Below are positions 17,145 to 25,250 of a stretch of DNA of 64,000 nucleotides, piece by piece. The position numbers and the translations under genes are program-made. Below the pieces are notes generated by a model. That model saw nothing but the letters and a program-made list of their open reading frames with translations. It was not told where the DNA came from and made no database searches. How positions within the stretch are numbered: the stretch's first letter is position 1; each line of letters starts with the position of its first letter. Origin of the DNA: Streptomyces mobaraensis (GTDB lineage: Bacteria > Actinomycetota > Actinomycetes > Streptomycetales > Streptomycetaceae); NCBI RefSeq assembly GCF_020099395.1, contig NZ_CP083590.1, forward strand, positions 7,440,001-7,504,000, in the 5' to 3' direction.

Positions 17145-18769
17145 CGCGCGCCACGAGTGCCGGGCGCCACGGCGGCCGACGGACCGCAGGCCCGAGTCGA
17201 CGGACCGCAGGACCGGGTCGACGGACCTCAGGACCCAATCCACAGACCGCACGGCCGAGTCGACGGACCGCGCACCCGGACCGGCGCACCACGCGGGTGA
17301 AGCGGCGGCGGCGCGGCCGTATACGCGTCCTCGCGTTCTCGGCCGCGGCCTGCGTCCTCGTGCTCCTCGCGGGAGGCGTGTGGTTTTACTGCCGGCTCGA
17401 CGGCAACATCGACAGCTTCGACGCCGGGGGACTGTCCAAGAACCGCCCCGCCGAAGGGCAGGGCGGCCGGAACGTCCTCGTCATCGGCTCGGATTCACGG
17501 TCCGGGGCCAACAGCGCGCTCGGCGGGGGAGAGGGGGACGTCGGACGCTCCGACACCGCCTTCCTCCTGCACGTCTACGCCGACCGCAGACACGCCGTCG
17601 CGGTGTCCGTCCCCCGGGACACCCTGGTCGACATCCCGCCCTGCCGCCTGCCGGACGGGAGATGGACCGAGCCGCGGTCCGGCGCCATGTTCAACTCCGC
17701 CTTCTCCGTGGGGCTCACGGCCAAGGGCAACCCCGCCTGCACCCAGAACGTGGTGGAGAAACTCACCGGGCTGCGCGTCGACCACACCGTCGTCGTCGAC
17801 TTCGCCGGATTCGCGGCGATGACCTCGGCCGTCGGCGGGGTGCGGGTGTGCCTGCCCGGTGACGTCTACGAAGGGGACCTCAACCCCCACCGCGGATCGC
17901 GCGGCGAGCGCATCTTCGCCAAGGGCCCGCAGACCGTGTCGGGGCAGAAGGCCCTGGACTACGTGCGGTTGCGGCACGGCCTGGGGGACGGGTCCGACAT
18001 CGGCCGGATCCGGCGTCAACAGGCCTTCCTCGGCGCCCTCATCAAGAAGGTGAAGGGCGAGGGTTTCGATCCCACGACCCTCCTGCCGCTGGCCGACGCC
18101 GCCACCCGTTCCCTGACCGTCGACCCGGGCCTCGACTCGGCCCGGAAGCTGCTCTCCTTCGCCATGTCGCTCAAGGACGTGGACCTCCACGAGACCAAGT
18201 TCGTCACCGTGCCCTGGCGTTACCAGGGCAACCGGGTGGCGATCGTCCAGCCCGACGCCGACGCCCTGTGGGACGCGCTGCGGCACGACCGCACCCTCGA
18301 CGGCAAGGAGACCGCCGGCAGAAGTCCGAAGCCCTCACCCTCGCCCTCGCCCTCCCCTTCGCCCGCCTCCGGTGCCGGGATCAGCGTCGGCGTCCACAAC
18401 GGCACGAACGTCCCGGGCCTGGCCGCCAAGGCCGCCGGCGAACTGCGGGCCGCTGGCTTCACGGTCACCGGCACCGGCGACGCGCCTTCCCGCGAGCGGA
18501 CGACCGTCGTCACCTACGGCCCGGGCCTCCACGACCGCGCGCGGACCGTCGCCGACCGCTTCCCGGGCGCGGAACTGCGCTCCGCCCCCACGCCGGGAGC
18601 ACCGGGAGCACCGGGAATCGACGTCACCCTGGGCACCTCCTACGCCTCCCACCCCGCACCGGGCACTCCCTCACCCTCCGCGTCGACACCCTCCACCGTC
18701 CCCTCCCGGGTGACCGACGAAGCCCGCTCCGCCGACGACGACATCTGCTCGCACATCTCCTACGGGTGA
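17141..18769 (+). CDS. LytR-CpsA-Psr (LCP) family cell-wall glycopolymer ligase
   Basis: A 542-residue type II membrane protein: a basic cytoplasmic N-terminus with six heptad copies of an RRTAGP-like unit (residues 12-53), one helix (VLAFSAAACVLVLLAGGVWF), then an extracellular LCP domain with NVLVIGSDSR, SDTAFLLHVYADRRHAVAVSVPRDT and the arginine-rich DYVRLRHGLGDGSDIGRIRRQQAFL. A Ser/Pro linker leads to a C-terminal LytR_C domain (ISVGVHNGTNVPGLAAKAAGEL). LCP proteins transfer lipid-linked anionic polymers to peptidoglycan. The start is ATG 17141; GTG 17135 is an alternative. Translation may depend on coupling to the upstream mini-ORF. Confidence 0.93.
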   Translation: MTRATSAGRHGGRRTAGPSRRTAGPGRRTSGPNPQTARPSRRTAHPDRRTTRVKRRRRGRIRVLAFSAAACVLVLLAGGVWFYCRLDGNIDSFDAGGLSKNRPAEGQGGRNVLVIGSDSRSGANSALGGGEGDVGRSDTAFLLHVYADRRHAVAVSVPRDTLVDIPPCRLPDGRWTEPRSGAMFNSAFSVGLTAKGNPACTQNVVEKLTGLRVDHTVVVDFAGFAAMTSAVGGVRVCLPGDVYEGDLNPHRGSRGERIFAKGPQTVSGQKALDYVRLRHGLGDGSDIGRIRRQQAFLGALIKKVKGEGFDPTTLLPLADAATRSLTVDPGLDSARKLLSFAMSLKDVDLHETKFVTVPWRYQGNRVAIVQPDADALWDALRHDRTLDGKETAGRSPKPSPSPSPSPSPASGAGISVGVHNGTNVPGLAAKAAGELRAAGFTVTGTGDAPSRERTTVVTYGPGLHDRARTVADRFPGAELRSAPTPGAPGAPGIDVTLGTSYASHPAPGTPSPSASTPSTVPSRVTDEARSADDDICSHISYG

Positions 18770-18776
18770 GCAGGCG

Positions 18777-18809
18777 CCGGACCCGTGCCGGAACACCCCA
18801 CGGGTCCGG
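18777..18809 (+). terminator. Hairpin after the LCP gene
   Basis: Perfect 11-bp arms CCGGACCCGTG (18777-18787) and CACGGGTCCGG (18799-18809), starting 8 bp after the LCP stop codon. Confidence 0.7.
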
Positions 18810-19006
18810 GTGGGTTGCTCGTCGACCCGCTTCCCTTCCGCCCCCCGCCGGTGCAGACTGGGCGGCGGTACCGGACCGCCCGTGTCCCGGCCCGCCCGCG
18901 AGGGCGGCGGAGCGCGGCGGCCTCTCGCACGACGCCGGTAGCCGGGGGGATGTGCCGGACGTCGGTGGCCTCGGCGTACGCGAAGGAGCACGGCGCGCGG
19001 TCCGGC

Positions 19007-19189
19007 ATGGCCGACGCGCGCCGGACCGCCGTGTACGACTTCATCACCCACGACCTGTTGGCCAACCTGCTCTCCGGGCTGCTCATCGCGGCGAGCGCCC
19101 CGGCGGCCCGGAGACTGCGGAACGGACTGCGGGACGCCGTGACCGCCCGCCGCCCGCGCCGCCGCCGGAGGCCACAGGGCGGCCGGTGA
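19007..19189 (+). CDS. Possible small membrane-associated protein
   Basis: A 60-residue frame from ATG 19007 with a hydrophobic stretch LLANLLSGLLIAASAPAARR and a strongly basic tail (RRPRRRRRPQGGR). Coding character begins around the preceding SVASAYAKEHG, so GTG 18965 could be the start. AAGGAG at 18983-18988 is too far from ATG 19007 to be ideal. It lies between the LCP terminator and the methyltransferase gene. Family unknown; it could be spurious. Confidence 0.35.
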   Translation: MADARRTAVYDFITHDLLANLLSGLLIAASAPAARRLRNGLRDAVTARRPRRRRRPQGGR

Positions 19190-19238
19190 CCGGGGCGGCC
19201 GGCACCACGTCTCCCAACAGCCCCTAGAGTGCGGGGGT

Positions 19239-19859
19239 ATGCGTGATGAGACGTCCACCGAACCCCCGCCCGTACCCGGTACCGCAGGCTACGGCGAGGC
19301 CGCCGAAGCGCTCGCCGGGCAGTACGAGAGCGTGGACTTCGCCGAGGTGCACCGCGCGGTGCTGCACCTGTTCCCCGAACGGCCGGGCACCGTCCTCGAC
19401 ATCGGGGCCGGCAGCGGACGGGACGCCGCCGCGCTGGCCGGACGCGGGCACCGCGTCGTCGCCGTGGAGCCGACGGCCGCGCTCCGCGCGCTGGGCCGGC
19501 GGCTGCACGCCGACCGGGGGATCGAGTGGGTCGACGACGCCCTGCCCGGGCTGCGGGCCCTGCGCGGGCGGCGGTTCGACCTCGTCCTGCTGACCGCCGT
19601 GTGGATGCACCTGGACGCGGACGAGAGGCCGGCGGCCATGGAGACCGTGAGCGGCCTCGTCGGCCCCGGCGGCCGGATCGTCCTCTCCCTGCGGCACGGA
19701 CCCGTGCCGCCCGGGCGCCGGATGTTCCCCGTCACCGCCGACGAGACCGCCGCCCTGGCCCGCCGGCACGGGCTCGCCGCCCTCCACCGCGCACACGGCG
19801 GCGACCCGCTCGGCCGGGCGGACGTCACATGGAGCCACCTGGTTCTCGAACGGCCCTGA
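19239..19859 (+). CDS. SAM-dependent methyltransferase, class I
   Basis: A 206-residue Rossmann-fold methyltransferase: motif I VLDIGAGSGRDAAALAGRGH (residues ~50-70), an acidic residue in VVAVEPTAALRA, and post-motifs FDLVLLTAVWMHL and LVGPGGRIVLSLRHG. The start is ATG 19239. The small size and lack of an extra domain suggest a small-molecule or protein-residue methyltransferase. A short hairpin (19894-19910) follows the stop. The substrate is unknown. Confidence 0.88.
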   Translation: MRDETSTEPPPVPGTAGYGEAAEALAGQYESVDFAEVHRAVLHLFPERPGTVLDIGAGSGRDAAALAGRGHRVVAVEPTAALRALGRRLHADRGIEWVDDALPGLRALRGRRFDLVLLTAVWMHLDADERPAAMETVSGLVGPGGRIVLSLRHGPVPPGRRMFPVTADETAALARRHGLAALHRAHGGDPLGRADVTWSHLVLERP

Positions 19860-19967
19860 CCGGCCCGCCACGTCGCGCGCGGCGGAACCCGGCGGACGCC
19901 CACGGCGTCCCTGATCTTCGCGACGCCCGTGTGCGCGTGCGGGGGCGAACAGAAGTCCGTGAACGAA

Positions 19968-21191
19968 ATGGGGTGGGACCCGGTGCCGACCGGACCCGAC
20001 GAGGAATCGATACGTTCCGTCAACGAGCTGACGGCCGACTGGGCGCGTCTCGCCGTCGGACCGGGCGAGGGACGCGGGACCGTGTTCTCCGCGGCCGCCG
20101 TCTGGCCGTTGCTCGCCTTCCTGGCGGCGGGCGCGGACGGCCCGGCCCGCTCCGAACTGCGCGGCGTCCTGGGCCTGCCGGGAGCGGCCGACGCGGCGGA
20201 CCGCGGCCGCCGGCTGGTCGAGCTGCTGCGCGCTGCCGACGGCGTCGACGCCGCCGTCGGGCTGTGGACGAGGCGGGACGTGCCGGTCCGGCCTGTGTGG
20301 GAGGCGCGGCTGCCCGGCGGGGTGCGCGGCGAGCTGACCGGCGACGCCGAGCGGGACGGCCGGGCGCTCGACGCCTGGGCCGCCGGGCACACGGACGGCG
20401 CCGTCCCGTCGATGCCCGTGCCGGCCGGCCCCGACCTCGCCATGGTCCTGGCCGGCGCCCTGCTCGTCCGCACCCGGTGGACGAGACCCTTCTCGGAGGG
20501 CTGGCTCACCCCCGAGACCGGACCCTGGCGGGGCCGCCGGCTGACCGGCCTGTACCGGAGCGGCGGGGACCTGGACGCGGTCCGCGTCGCGCCGGACACC
20601 CCCGCCGGACCGCTGACCGTCGCCGAGATCCGGGGCGACAACGGCCTGGACGTGCACCTGCTGCTCGGGGCCGAAGGGGTCGCGGGCGCGGAGGTCCTCG
20701 CGGCGGGCCCGGGCGTGCTCGCCGGGGACCACGCCACCGTCCCCGGCTCCGCGCTGCCCTACGGCAACCCGGGCCCGGGCGTCACCGTCGCCGACGCCAC
20801 CGGCTGGGACAGCGCCCCGGTCCTGGTGACCTCCACCGCCCGGTTCACCGTCCGCGCCGGACACGACCTCCTCGAACGCCCGGGCGCCTTCGGCCTGCGC
20901 ACCGCCGTCGACCGCTCCACCGGGCACTTCCCGGGCATCAGCCCCTTCCCGCTGGCGGTCTCGTCGGCTCGGCAGGACATCGTGGCGGCCTTCACCGCCC
21001 GCGGGTTCGAGGCGGCGGCCGTGACCGCGTTCGGCATGGCCGCGGCCGGTGTGCCGACGCGCCGCTCCCGGCACGTCTCCGCCTTCTTCGAGCGCCCCTT
21101 CGGCTTCCTGGCCGTGCACCGGGAGTCCGGTCTGATCCTCGCCGCGGGCTGGGTCACCGAGCCCGACGAGGCGCCCGACCATCCCTGGTGA
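19968..21191 (+). CDS. Serpin-family protein (bacterial)
   Basis: A protein of about 407 residues that follows the serpin fold: VNELTADWARLAV, then FSAAAVWPLLAFLAAGADGP (the NPxSI/helix B region), LAGALLVRTRWTRPF (strand 3A region), a reactive-loop area with FTARGFEAAAVTAFGMAAAGV, and the C-terminal signature FERPFGFLAVHRESGLILAAGWVTEP. Serpins trap serine or cysteine proteases; bacterial members are uncommon and some have lost inhibition. No signal peptide is seen. ATG 19968 is preferred, but GTG 19929 or 19959 in frame are possible because no ribosome site is clear. The hinge Ala-rich motif is only partly present, so inhibitory activity is uncertain. Confidence 0.75.
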   Translation: MGWDPVPTGPDEESIRSVNELTADWARLAVGPGEGRGTVFSAAAVWPLLAFLAAGADGPARSELRGVLGLPGAADAADRGRRLVELLRAADGVDAAVGLWTRRDVPVRPVWEARLPGGVRGELTGDAERDGRALDAWAAGHTDGAVPSMPVPAGPDLAMVLAGALLVRTRWTRPFSEGWLTPETGPWRGRRLTGLYRSGGDLDAVRVAPDTPAGPLTVAEIRGDNGLDVHLLLGAEGVAGAEVLAAGPGVLAGDHATVPGSALPYGNPGPGVTVADATGWDSAPVLVTSTARFTVRAGHDLLERPGAFGLRTAVDRSTGHFPGISPFPLAVSSARQDIVAAFTARGFEAAAVTAFGMAAAGVPTRRSRHVSAFFERPFGFLAVHRESGLILAAGWVTEPDEAPDHPW

Positions 21192-21311
21192 AGCACCTCC
21201 CCGGTGCTCGGCACCCGGCGAGCGTCCCGCCCGGCCCGAGATGCGGCCCGGAAGGCGGGCGTGCACGCTGGAACGACGATCTCGACGTCCCCGACGAAAG
21301 GGTGAAGGAGC

Positions 21312-21533
21312 ATGATCGTCCAGAAACTGCACGAAGCCGGTCTGCGGAGCGAACACGCCTACTGCATGGCCTTCGGCTCCATCGCTCTGACCGTGGTGGC
21401 CTGGGCCGGGTCGCTGAAAGCGGAGAGTGCCGGCACCGCCCGGGCCGACCGCTGGGGCATCTTCGTCGGCGAATGGGCGCCGACGTTCTTCACCCTCGGC
21501 CTCGCCCTGGCCCGCTACGAGGACCGCGACTGA
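21312..21533 (+). CDS. 73-residue hypothetical membrane protein
   Basis: MIVQKLHEAGLRSEHAYCMA starts a short protein with one hydrophobic segment (IALTVVAWAGSL) and a second, weaker one near the C-terminus (WAPTFFTLGLALARYEDRD). ATG 21312 has AAGGAGC directly upstream. The coding pattern is strong, and similar proteins are common in Streptomyces, but I know of no function. Confidence 0.7.
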   Translation: MIVQKLHEAGLRSEHAYCMAFGSIALTVVAWAGSLKAESAGTARADRWGIFVGEWAPTFFTLGLALARYEDRD

Positions 21534-21725
21534 GGCCCTGGCCGGGACCCGGACCGTGAGGATTCCGACCGGGGTCCGAGCCCGGTCCCGCCCGGTCCGC
21601 AGCGCAGTACGGCCGTCAGGGAACCGTCCGCGTCCCACGGGCGGTTCCGCCACGCGACGGCCCGGGCGCGGCCACCGCTTCCCGCCCGGCGGGAACGGCC
21701 CGCCGACCGAGGGAGGCGACCACCC

Positions 21726-22532
21726 GTGGACCATGTGACCGACAAGACCGACGCGACCGACGGCACCGCCGCGACCGCCCGGCCCGGCGACCCGGCACCC
21801 CCGCCCGGCACGGACGCCGACCCGGTGGAGGCCGCCCGGCGGGCCCTCGCCACCGAGGGCGTGTACCTGCTCCCCGCCCCCGACGTACGCGCCCGCCTCG
21901 ACGCGCGGACCGCCGACGGACGCTGGGCGGCGTTCGCCTCCCACTGGGACCGGCTCGCCCCCGACCCGTACGCCGCCGCGCACGGCACCCGACGGCTGCG
22001 GCGCTACGGCCAGTTCGCCGTGACGCCGGCCACCGGCACGATCCGCGCGCTGGACCACGTCCCGTTCGTCCAGCCCGACCGCAGCAACCCGCTCTACGTC
22101 GACGTCGACCGCCACTTCGAGCCCCTGAGCCCGGAGTTCACCGCCGACCCCGTGCTGCACGCGCTCCTCCGGCTGCTCGGCCGCATGGCCACCGCCCTGG
22201 ACACCGTCACCGAGTGGAAGGCCAACGTCCACCCGTTCCGCGTCCTCGCCTCGGCCGACGGCGACGGGCAGCCCACCCCCGAGGGCCGGCACCGCGACGG
22301 CGTCACGCTCGTCTCGTCCCTCGCCGTCGCCCGGGACAACGCCACCGGCGGCGAGAGCGCCGTGTACACGCCGGACGGCGACCGGCTGCTGGCCGTCACC
22401 CTCACCCGGCCCGGCACCCTGCTGCTGGGCGACGACCGGGCCACCCTCCACGAGGTCTCGCCCGTCCGCCCCCTCGACCCCGGCCGTCCCGCCGTCCGCG
22501 ACGTGCTGGTGACGACCCTGGTACCGGCCTGA
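21726..22532 (+). CDS. 2-oxoglutarate-Fe(II) dioxygenase (isoleucine/amino-acid hydroxylase-like)
   Basis: A 268-residue protein of the 2OG-Fe dioxygenase group that includes Bacillus L-isoleucine 4-hydroxylase (PF10014-like). Visible are RRYGQFAVTP, HVPFVQPDRSNPLYVDVDRHFEPL, the iron-binding EGRHRDGVTLVSSLAVARDN (His-x-Asp) and a distal LLLGDDRATLHEVSPV with the second histidine. Free amino-acid hydroxylation is the likely reaction by family; the amino acid is unknown. GTG 21726 has GGGAGG upstream. The N-terminal 30 residues are low-complexity Asp/Pro/Thr-rich. Confidence 0.85.
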   Translation: MDHVTDKTDATDGTAATARPGDPAPPPGTDADPVEAARRALATEGVYLLPAPDVRARLDARTADGRWAAFASHWDRLAPDPYAAAHGTRRLRRYGQFAVTPATGTIRALDHVPFVQPDRSNPLYVDVDRHFEPLSPEFTADPVLHALLRLLGRMATALDTVTEWKANVHPFRVLASADGDGQPTPEGRHRDGVTLVSSLAVARDNATGGESAVYTPDGDRLLAVTLTRPGTLLLGDDRATLHEVSPVRPLDPGRPAVRDVLVTTLVPA

Positions 22533-22546
22533 GCCACCGCCCGCCC

Positions 22547-22606
22547 CGCGGTCCCGCCCGCGGTCCCGCCCGCGGTCCCGCCCGCGGTGCCGCCTCCGGT
22601 CCCGCC
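22547..22606. repeat. 12-bp tandem repeat, five copies
   Basis: CGCGGTCCCGCC occurs three times perfectly from 22547, then once with two changes and once more degenerately (to 22606). It fills the gap between two convergent genes; the self-complementary CCGCGG allows hairpins that could serve as a terminator. Confidence 0.8.
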
Positions 22607-22607
22607 G

Positions 22608-22958
22608 TCAGGGGTGGTCGTCGCTGAGACCGCAGATCCAGGCCAGCGCGTCGTGCGCGCCCTGGGTGTACAGTGCGGCGGCGGGCGGCTGCGCCGGATC
22701 GTCGAGCTGCACCACGGCCGCGTCCACCTCGGCCATCAGCGTCTCCATGCCCACCCCGCCGTGCGGGGTGGCGCCGGTGACCGGCGCCCCGCCGGGCGCG
22801 CCCAGCGCCCACCGGTAGCCGGCGGCGGCGCCACGGGCGTACGGCCCGTCCCGTCCCGGCCCGTCCCCCGCCCGGATCCTCCGGTAGGCCCGGGCCACCT
22901 GGCGGCGCGTCCGCGCCCCCGTCAACAGTTCTTCCACGGCTGCGAGTTCCCCGCTCAT
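22608..22958 (-). CDS. Hypothetical cytoplasmic protein
   Basis: A 116-residue protein, MSGELAAVEELLTGARTRRQ..., with a C-terminal helical region ALYTQGAHDALAWICGLSDD. Codon pattern supports coding. No strong ribosome site precedes ATG 22958, and the open frame extends upstream. It is convergent with the dioxygenase gene over the 12-bp repeat. Similar short proteins occur in Streptomyces, with no known function. Confidence 0.55.
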   Translation of the reverse strand: MSGELAAVEELLTGARTRRQVARAYRRIRAGDGPGRDGPYARGAAAGYRWALGAPGGAPVTGATPHGGVGMETLMAEVDAAVVQLDDPAQPPAAALYTQGAHDALAWICGLSDDHP

Positions 22959-23210
22959 GCCGGTACGTGTATCCGCGAGACCGGAACTGATGCCCTCGGC
23001 ACAATGCCCTTTCTGCTCTTCCCCGGACGGGGCGGGACTCCCGGAGAACGCGGTCCCCCAGGGGCGCGGGGGAGCCCCGGGACGACAGGGAAAAGCCGGT
23101 GCAGGCGGCGAAGCGGAAGGCACCGGTGAACGGAAACGGAATGAGGAGCGGGATCCGGGGCAGGCGCTTCCTGGTCGGCACGCCTGCCCACGTCCTTTCA
23201 GGAGGAATCC

Positions 23211-23579
23211 ATGCTGCTCGCCCACCCCGCCGTTCTCCGCGACCTCGTCGAGCGCCACACGGCACTGCAGCGTTCCGCGACCGCACGGCCGGCGGACCCG
23301 GCGATCGGGCGGCAGCTGGCGGACGTGTCGTACACCCTCTGCGTGACCACCGGCACCCGCGACATCGCCGACGCGCTGCGGGCCGCCCGCCGGCGACTGA
23401 CCGACGCCGTCGACGCCGTGACGGGCTCCGGCGCCGGGGTCGCCCCCGGCGCCGTCCTGCCCCGCCCGGCCGCCGCGCCGGTTCCGTCGGCGGCCCGCGG
23501 GGTGCGGCGGACGGCGGACCGGGCCGTCCGCCCCGAGAGCCGGCCGGCCGGTCACTCCGCGCGGACCACCAGGGCGTAG
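23211..23579 (+). CDS. DUF5133 domain protein
   Basis: A 122-residue protein beginning MLLAHPAVLRDLVERHTALQ, with VSYTLCVTTGTRDIADALRA, the conserved core of DUF5133 proteins of actinomycetes. ATG 23211 has AGGAGGAAT upstream. The Ala/Arg/Pro-rich C-terminus overlaps the end of the opposing PRC-barrel gene by 28 bp. Function unknown. Confidence 0.8.
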   Translation: MLLAHPAVLRDLVERHTALQRSATARPADPAIGRQLADVSYTLCVTTGTRDIADALRAARRRLTDAVDAVTGSGAGVAPGAVLPRPAAAPVPSAARGVRRTADRAVRPESRPAGHSARTTRA

Positions 23580-23983
23580 TCGCCCAGTCCGAGCAACCGG
23601 TGCCCGGACACGTTCCCCTGAGTGGTGTGCACGGTTCCGATGCGCCCGGTCGCGGGGTCGAAGGCGACGTCCTTGACGGTGCCGTGCTCGTCACCCCGGT
23701 CGGTGAGCACCCGGCGGCCCAGGATCTCGTGGTGGTCCGGCTCCCGCGCCACCACCGGTTCCGCGGCCGAGCGGACGATGACCGCGTCCGGACCCACCGC
23801 CCGCACCAGACTCCAGGGCAGCCAGGCCCGGCCCTTGCGGGCCGGGCCGCCGGAGCCGGACAGCCGCAGGTGACCGATCAGCCCCAGCGGGGCCTCGACG
23901 GCCAGCGCCTCGACGGTGCCGAGCTCGGCCGCCTCGTCGGCCGTCACGACGGGCAAGCCCTTCGTCCCGCTGAACAGCATCAT
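23552..23983 (-). CDS. PRC-barrel domain protein
   Basis: A 143-residue protein with PRC-barrel type repeats: LPVVTADEAAELGTVEALAV, and HEILGRRVLTDRGDEHGTVKDVAFDPATGRI. The ATG at 23983 overlaps the TGA of the upstream PRC gene (TGATG), so the two are translationally coupled. PRC-barrel proteins bind RNA or cytoskeletal/photosynthetic partners in known cases; here no partner is visible. Confidence 0.8.
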   Translation of the reverse strand: MMLFSGTKGLPVVTADEAAELGTVEALAVEAPLGLIGHLRLSGSGGPARKGRAWLPWSLVRAVGPDAVIVRSAAEPVVAREPDHHEILGRRVLTDRGDEHGTVKDVAFDPATGRIGTVHTTQGNVSGHRLLGLGDYALVVRAE

Positions 23984-24615
23984 CACAGGTGCTCCTTTCC
24001 TTCCGCCGCGCCGACGTCCGTCCGCTGCCCGCCGTACGCCTGCCGCTCGGCGGCCGTCACCCTCGCGGCGAAGAGCTCGACCTGCGTGGTGAAACTGGGC
24101 AGGTCGTCCGCCACGAAACGGGGCGCGTCGGAGGGCACCACCAGCGCCCGCCCCGAGACGGCCAGCGCCTCGCCCCGGGGCACGAAGACGCTGTTCCGCC
24201 CGTGCTCCCGGTGGACGAACGCCTCGGTGGCGGAGATCCGGAAGCCGACCACGCGGCCATCCGGAGCCACCACGACGTCGAGCACGCTGCCCGCCTCGAC
24301 GCCCTCCTCCGTCAGCACCTTCGCCCCCGGCACCGCGCCGTGCGCCGCCTCGCCCGAGGCCACGACGGCCGCCGGCTCGGCCAGCGCCTCCCGCCCGGGG
24401 ATCATCACCGCGTGCCGGCCCAGCGCGTGCACCGACGACCACGGCAGGCTCTGCTTGAGCGGGCCGGCCAGCAGGCCGCGCCCGTTCAGCGTGAACCCGG
24501 TGATCTGCCCGGCCGCGCCGTCGAAAACCGTGTCCTTGATCTCCGCGACGGCCTCCCCGTCGAGCGTCACCACCGGCCGCTTGGCCAGCTCGGACGCGAG
24601 CATCAGCGAGTCCAC
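23983..24615 (-). CDS. PRC-barrel domain protein, larger paralogue
   Basis: A 210-residue protein with two PRC-type segments, LASELAKRPVVTLDGEAVAE (residues ~5-24) and AKVLTEEGVEAGSVLDVVVA, plus a third sheet region GFRISATEAFVHR. GTG 24615 is chosen because GGGGAGG lies about 7 bases upstream; it overlaps the stop of a 51-residue membrane protein. It forms a three-gene operon with tight overlaps on both sides. Likely a sequence-related partner of the smaller PRC protein. Confidence 0.8.
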   Translation of the reverse strand: MDSLMLASELAKRPVVTLDGEAVAEIKDTVFDGAAGQITGFTLNGRGLLAGPLKQSLPWSSVHALGRHAVMIPGREALAEPAAVVASGEAAHGAVPGAKVLTEEGVEAGSVLDVVVAPDGRVVGFRISATEAFVHREHGRNSVFVPRGEALAVSGRALVVPSDAPRFVADDLPSFTTQVELFAARVTAAERQAYGGQRTDVGAAEGKEHL

Positions 24616-24758
24616 CGCGTGCCTCCCCTGCCCGCCCGGTGCCCACGCCGGACCACGATCACCGTTCCGGCCCGCCTGCGTGCCTGCACGCCCGCCAGGG
24701 CGCCGGCCACGACGAGCAGGCCCACGGCCGCAATGATCAACCAGCCCCACCAGAGCAT
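24603..24758 (-). CDS. 51-residue membrane microprotein at the head of the PRC operon
   Basis: ATG 24758, with GGGAGGTG 4 bases upstream, gives MLWWGWLIIAAVGLLVVAGA, one membrane helix, and a very basic tail (QARRRAGTVIVVRRGHRAGR...). Its TGA (24603-24605) lies 10 bp inside the PRC gene whose GTG is at 24615, so the frames overlap by 13 bp. Good ribosome site, helix and coupling support it as real. Function unknown; it could anchor the PRC proteins to the membrane (inference). Confidence 0.65.
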   Translation of the reverse strand: MLWWGWLIIAAVGLLVVAGALAGVQARRRAGTVIVVRRGHRAGRGGTRWTR

Positions 24759-25250
24759 CGTTCACCTCCCGGTCTCACAACCGTCCATGCCGTTGACGCC
24801 CATCGCTGCCGGCTCCGTGCCGCCGGTGGGCACCCGACCGCATGCCCGCTCCACCCCGGCCGATGCACCGCAACCGGCGTGACGGAGCGGGAAGTTGGCG
24901 CACACGCGCGGAACGCGCCGTCGCGCGGCGCCGCACGCGGCCGCCGCCGCGGCGCGTATGCGCATCCTCGCCCTGCGTGATCTGGAGGGGCCCAGGGTGT
25001 GAGGCCGCGCATAGGGCCTCGATCACATACGGACTTCTTTAGTCCTAGGCGTTCCCGAATTCCCGGGGATTTCCGGGTCTTTCCCGGCTCGGTGAACGAT
25101 GCGGGGGAGTAGGTCACAGTGCTTGTTCGGGTTTTCGGCCGCCGCTAAGAATGGTGGGACCGCACGGCGCCGTACGACCGAGAACGGCGCTTTTCTTTGC
25201 GCCGGTCCTAGGCCCGTCGCGGTTTCCCGATCCGAAAGGTTCACCTCTCC
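24759..25250. other. Long regulatory intergenic region between divergent genes
   Basis: No gene seen. It contains a small perfect hairpin GGACT-TCTTT-AGTCC (25031-25045), CCCGG-rich alternating stems (about 25050-25090), and the only relatively A/T-rich stretch just before the secreted transglycosylase gene. Long leaders before wall hydrolase genes can carry riboswitches, but I could not match a known class. Confidence 0.4.

Noticed and set aside
19224..22451. 1075-residue minus-strand open frame
   Set aside because: Shadow of the methyltransferase, serpin and dioxygenase genes; low-complexity composition.
25031..25250. Possible c-di-AMP (ydaO) riboswitch before the secreted transglycosylase gene
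   Set aside because: The leader of some Streptomyces wall-hydrolase genes has this riboswitch, but I could not match its conserved blocks or pseudoknot here.
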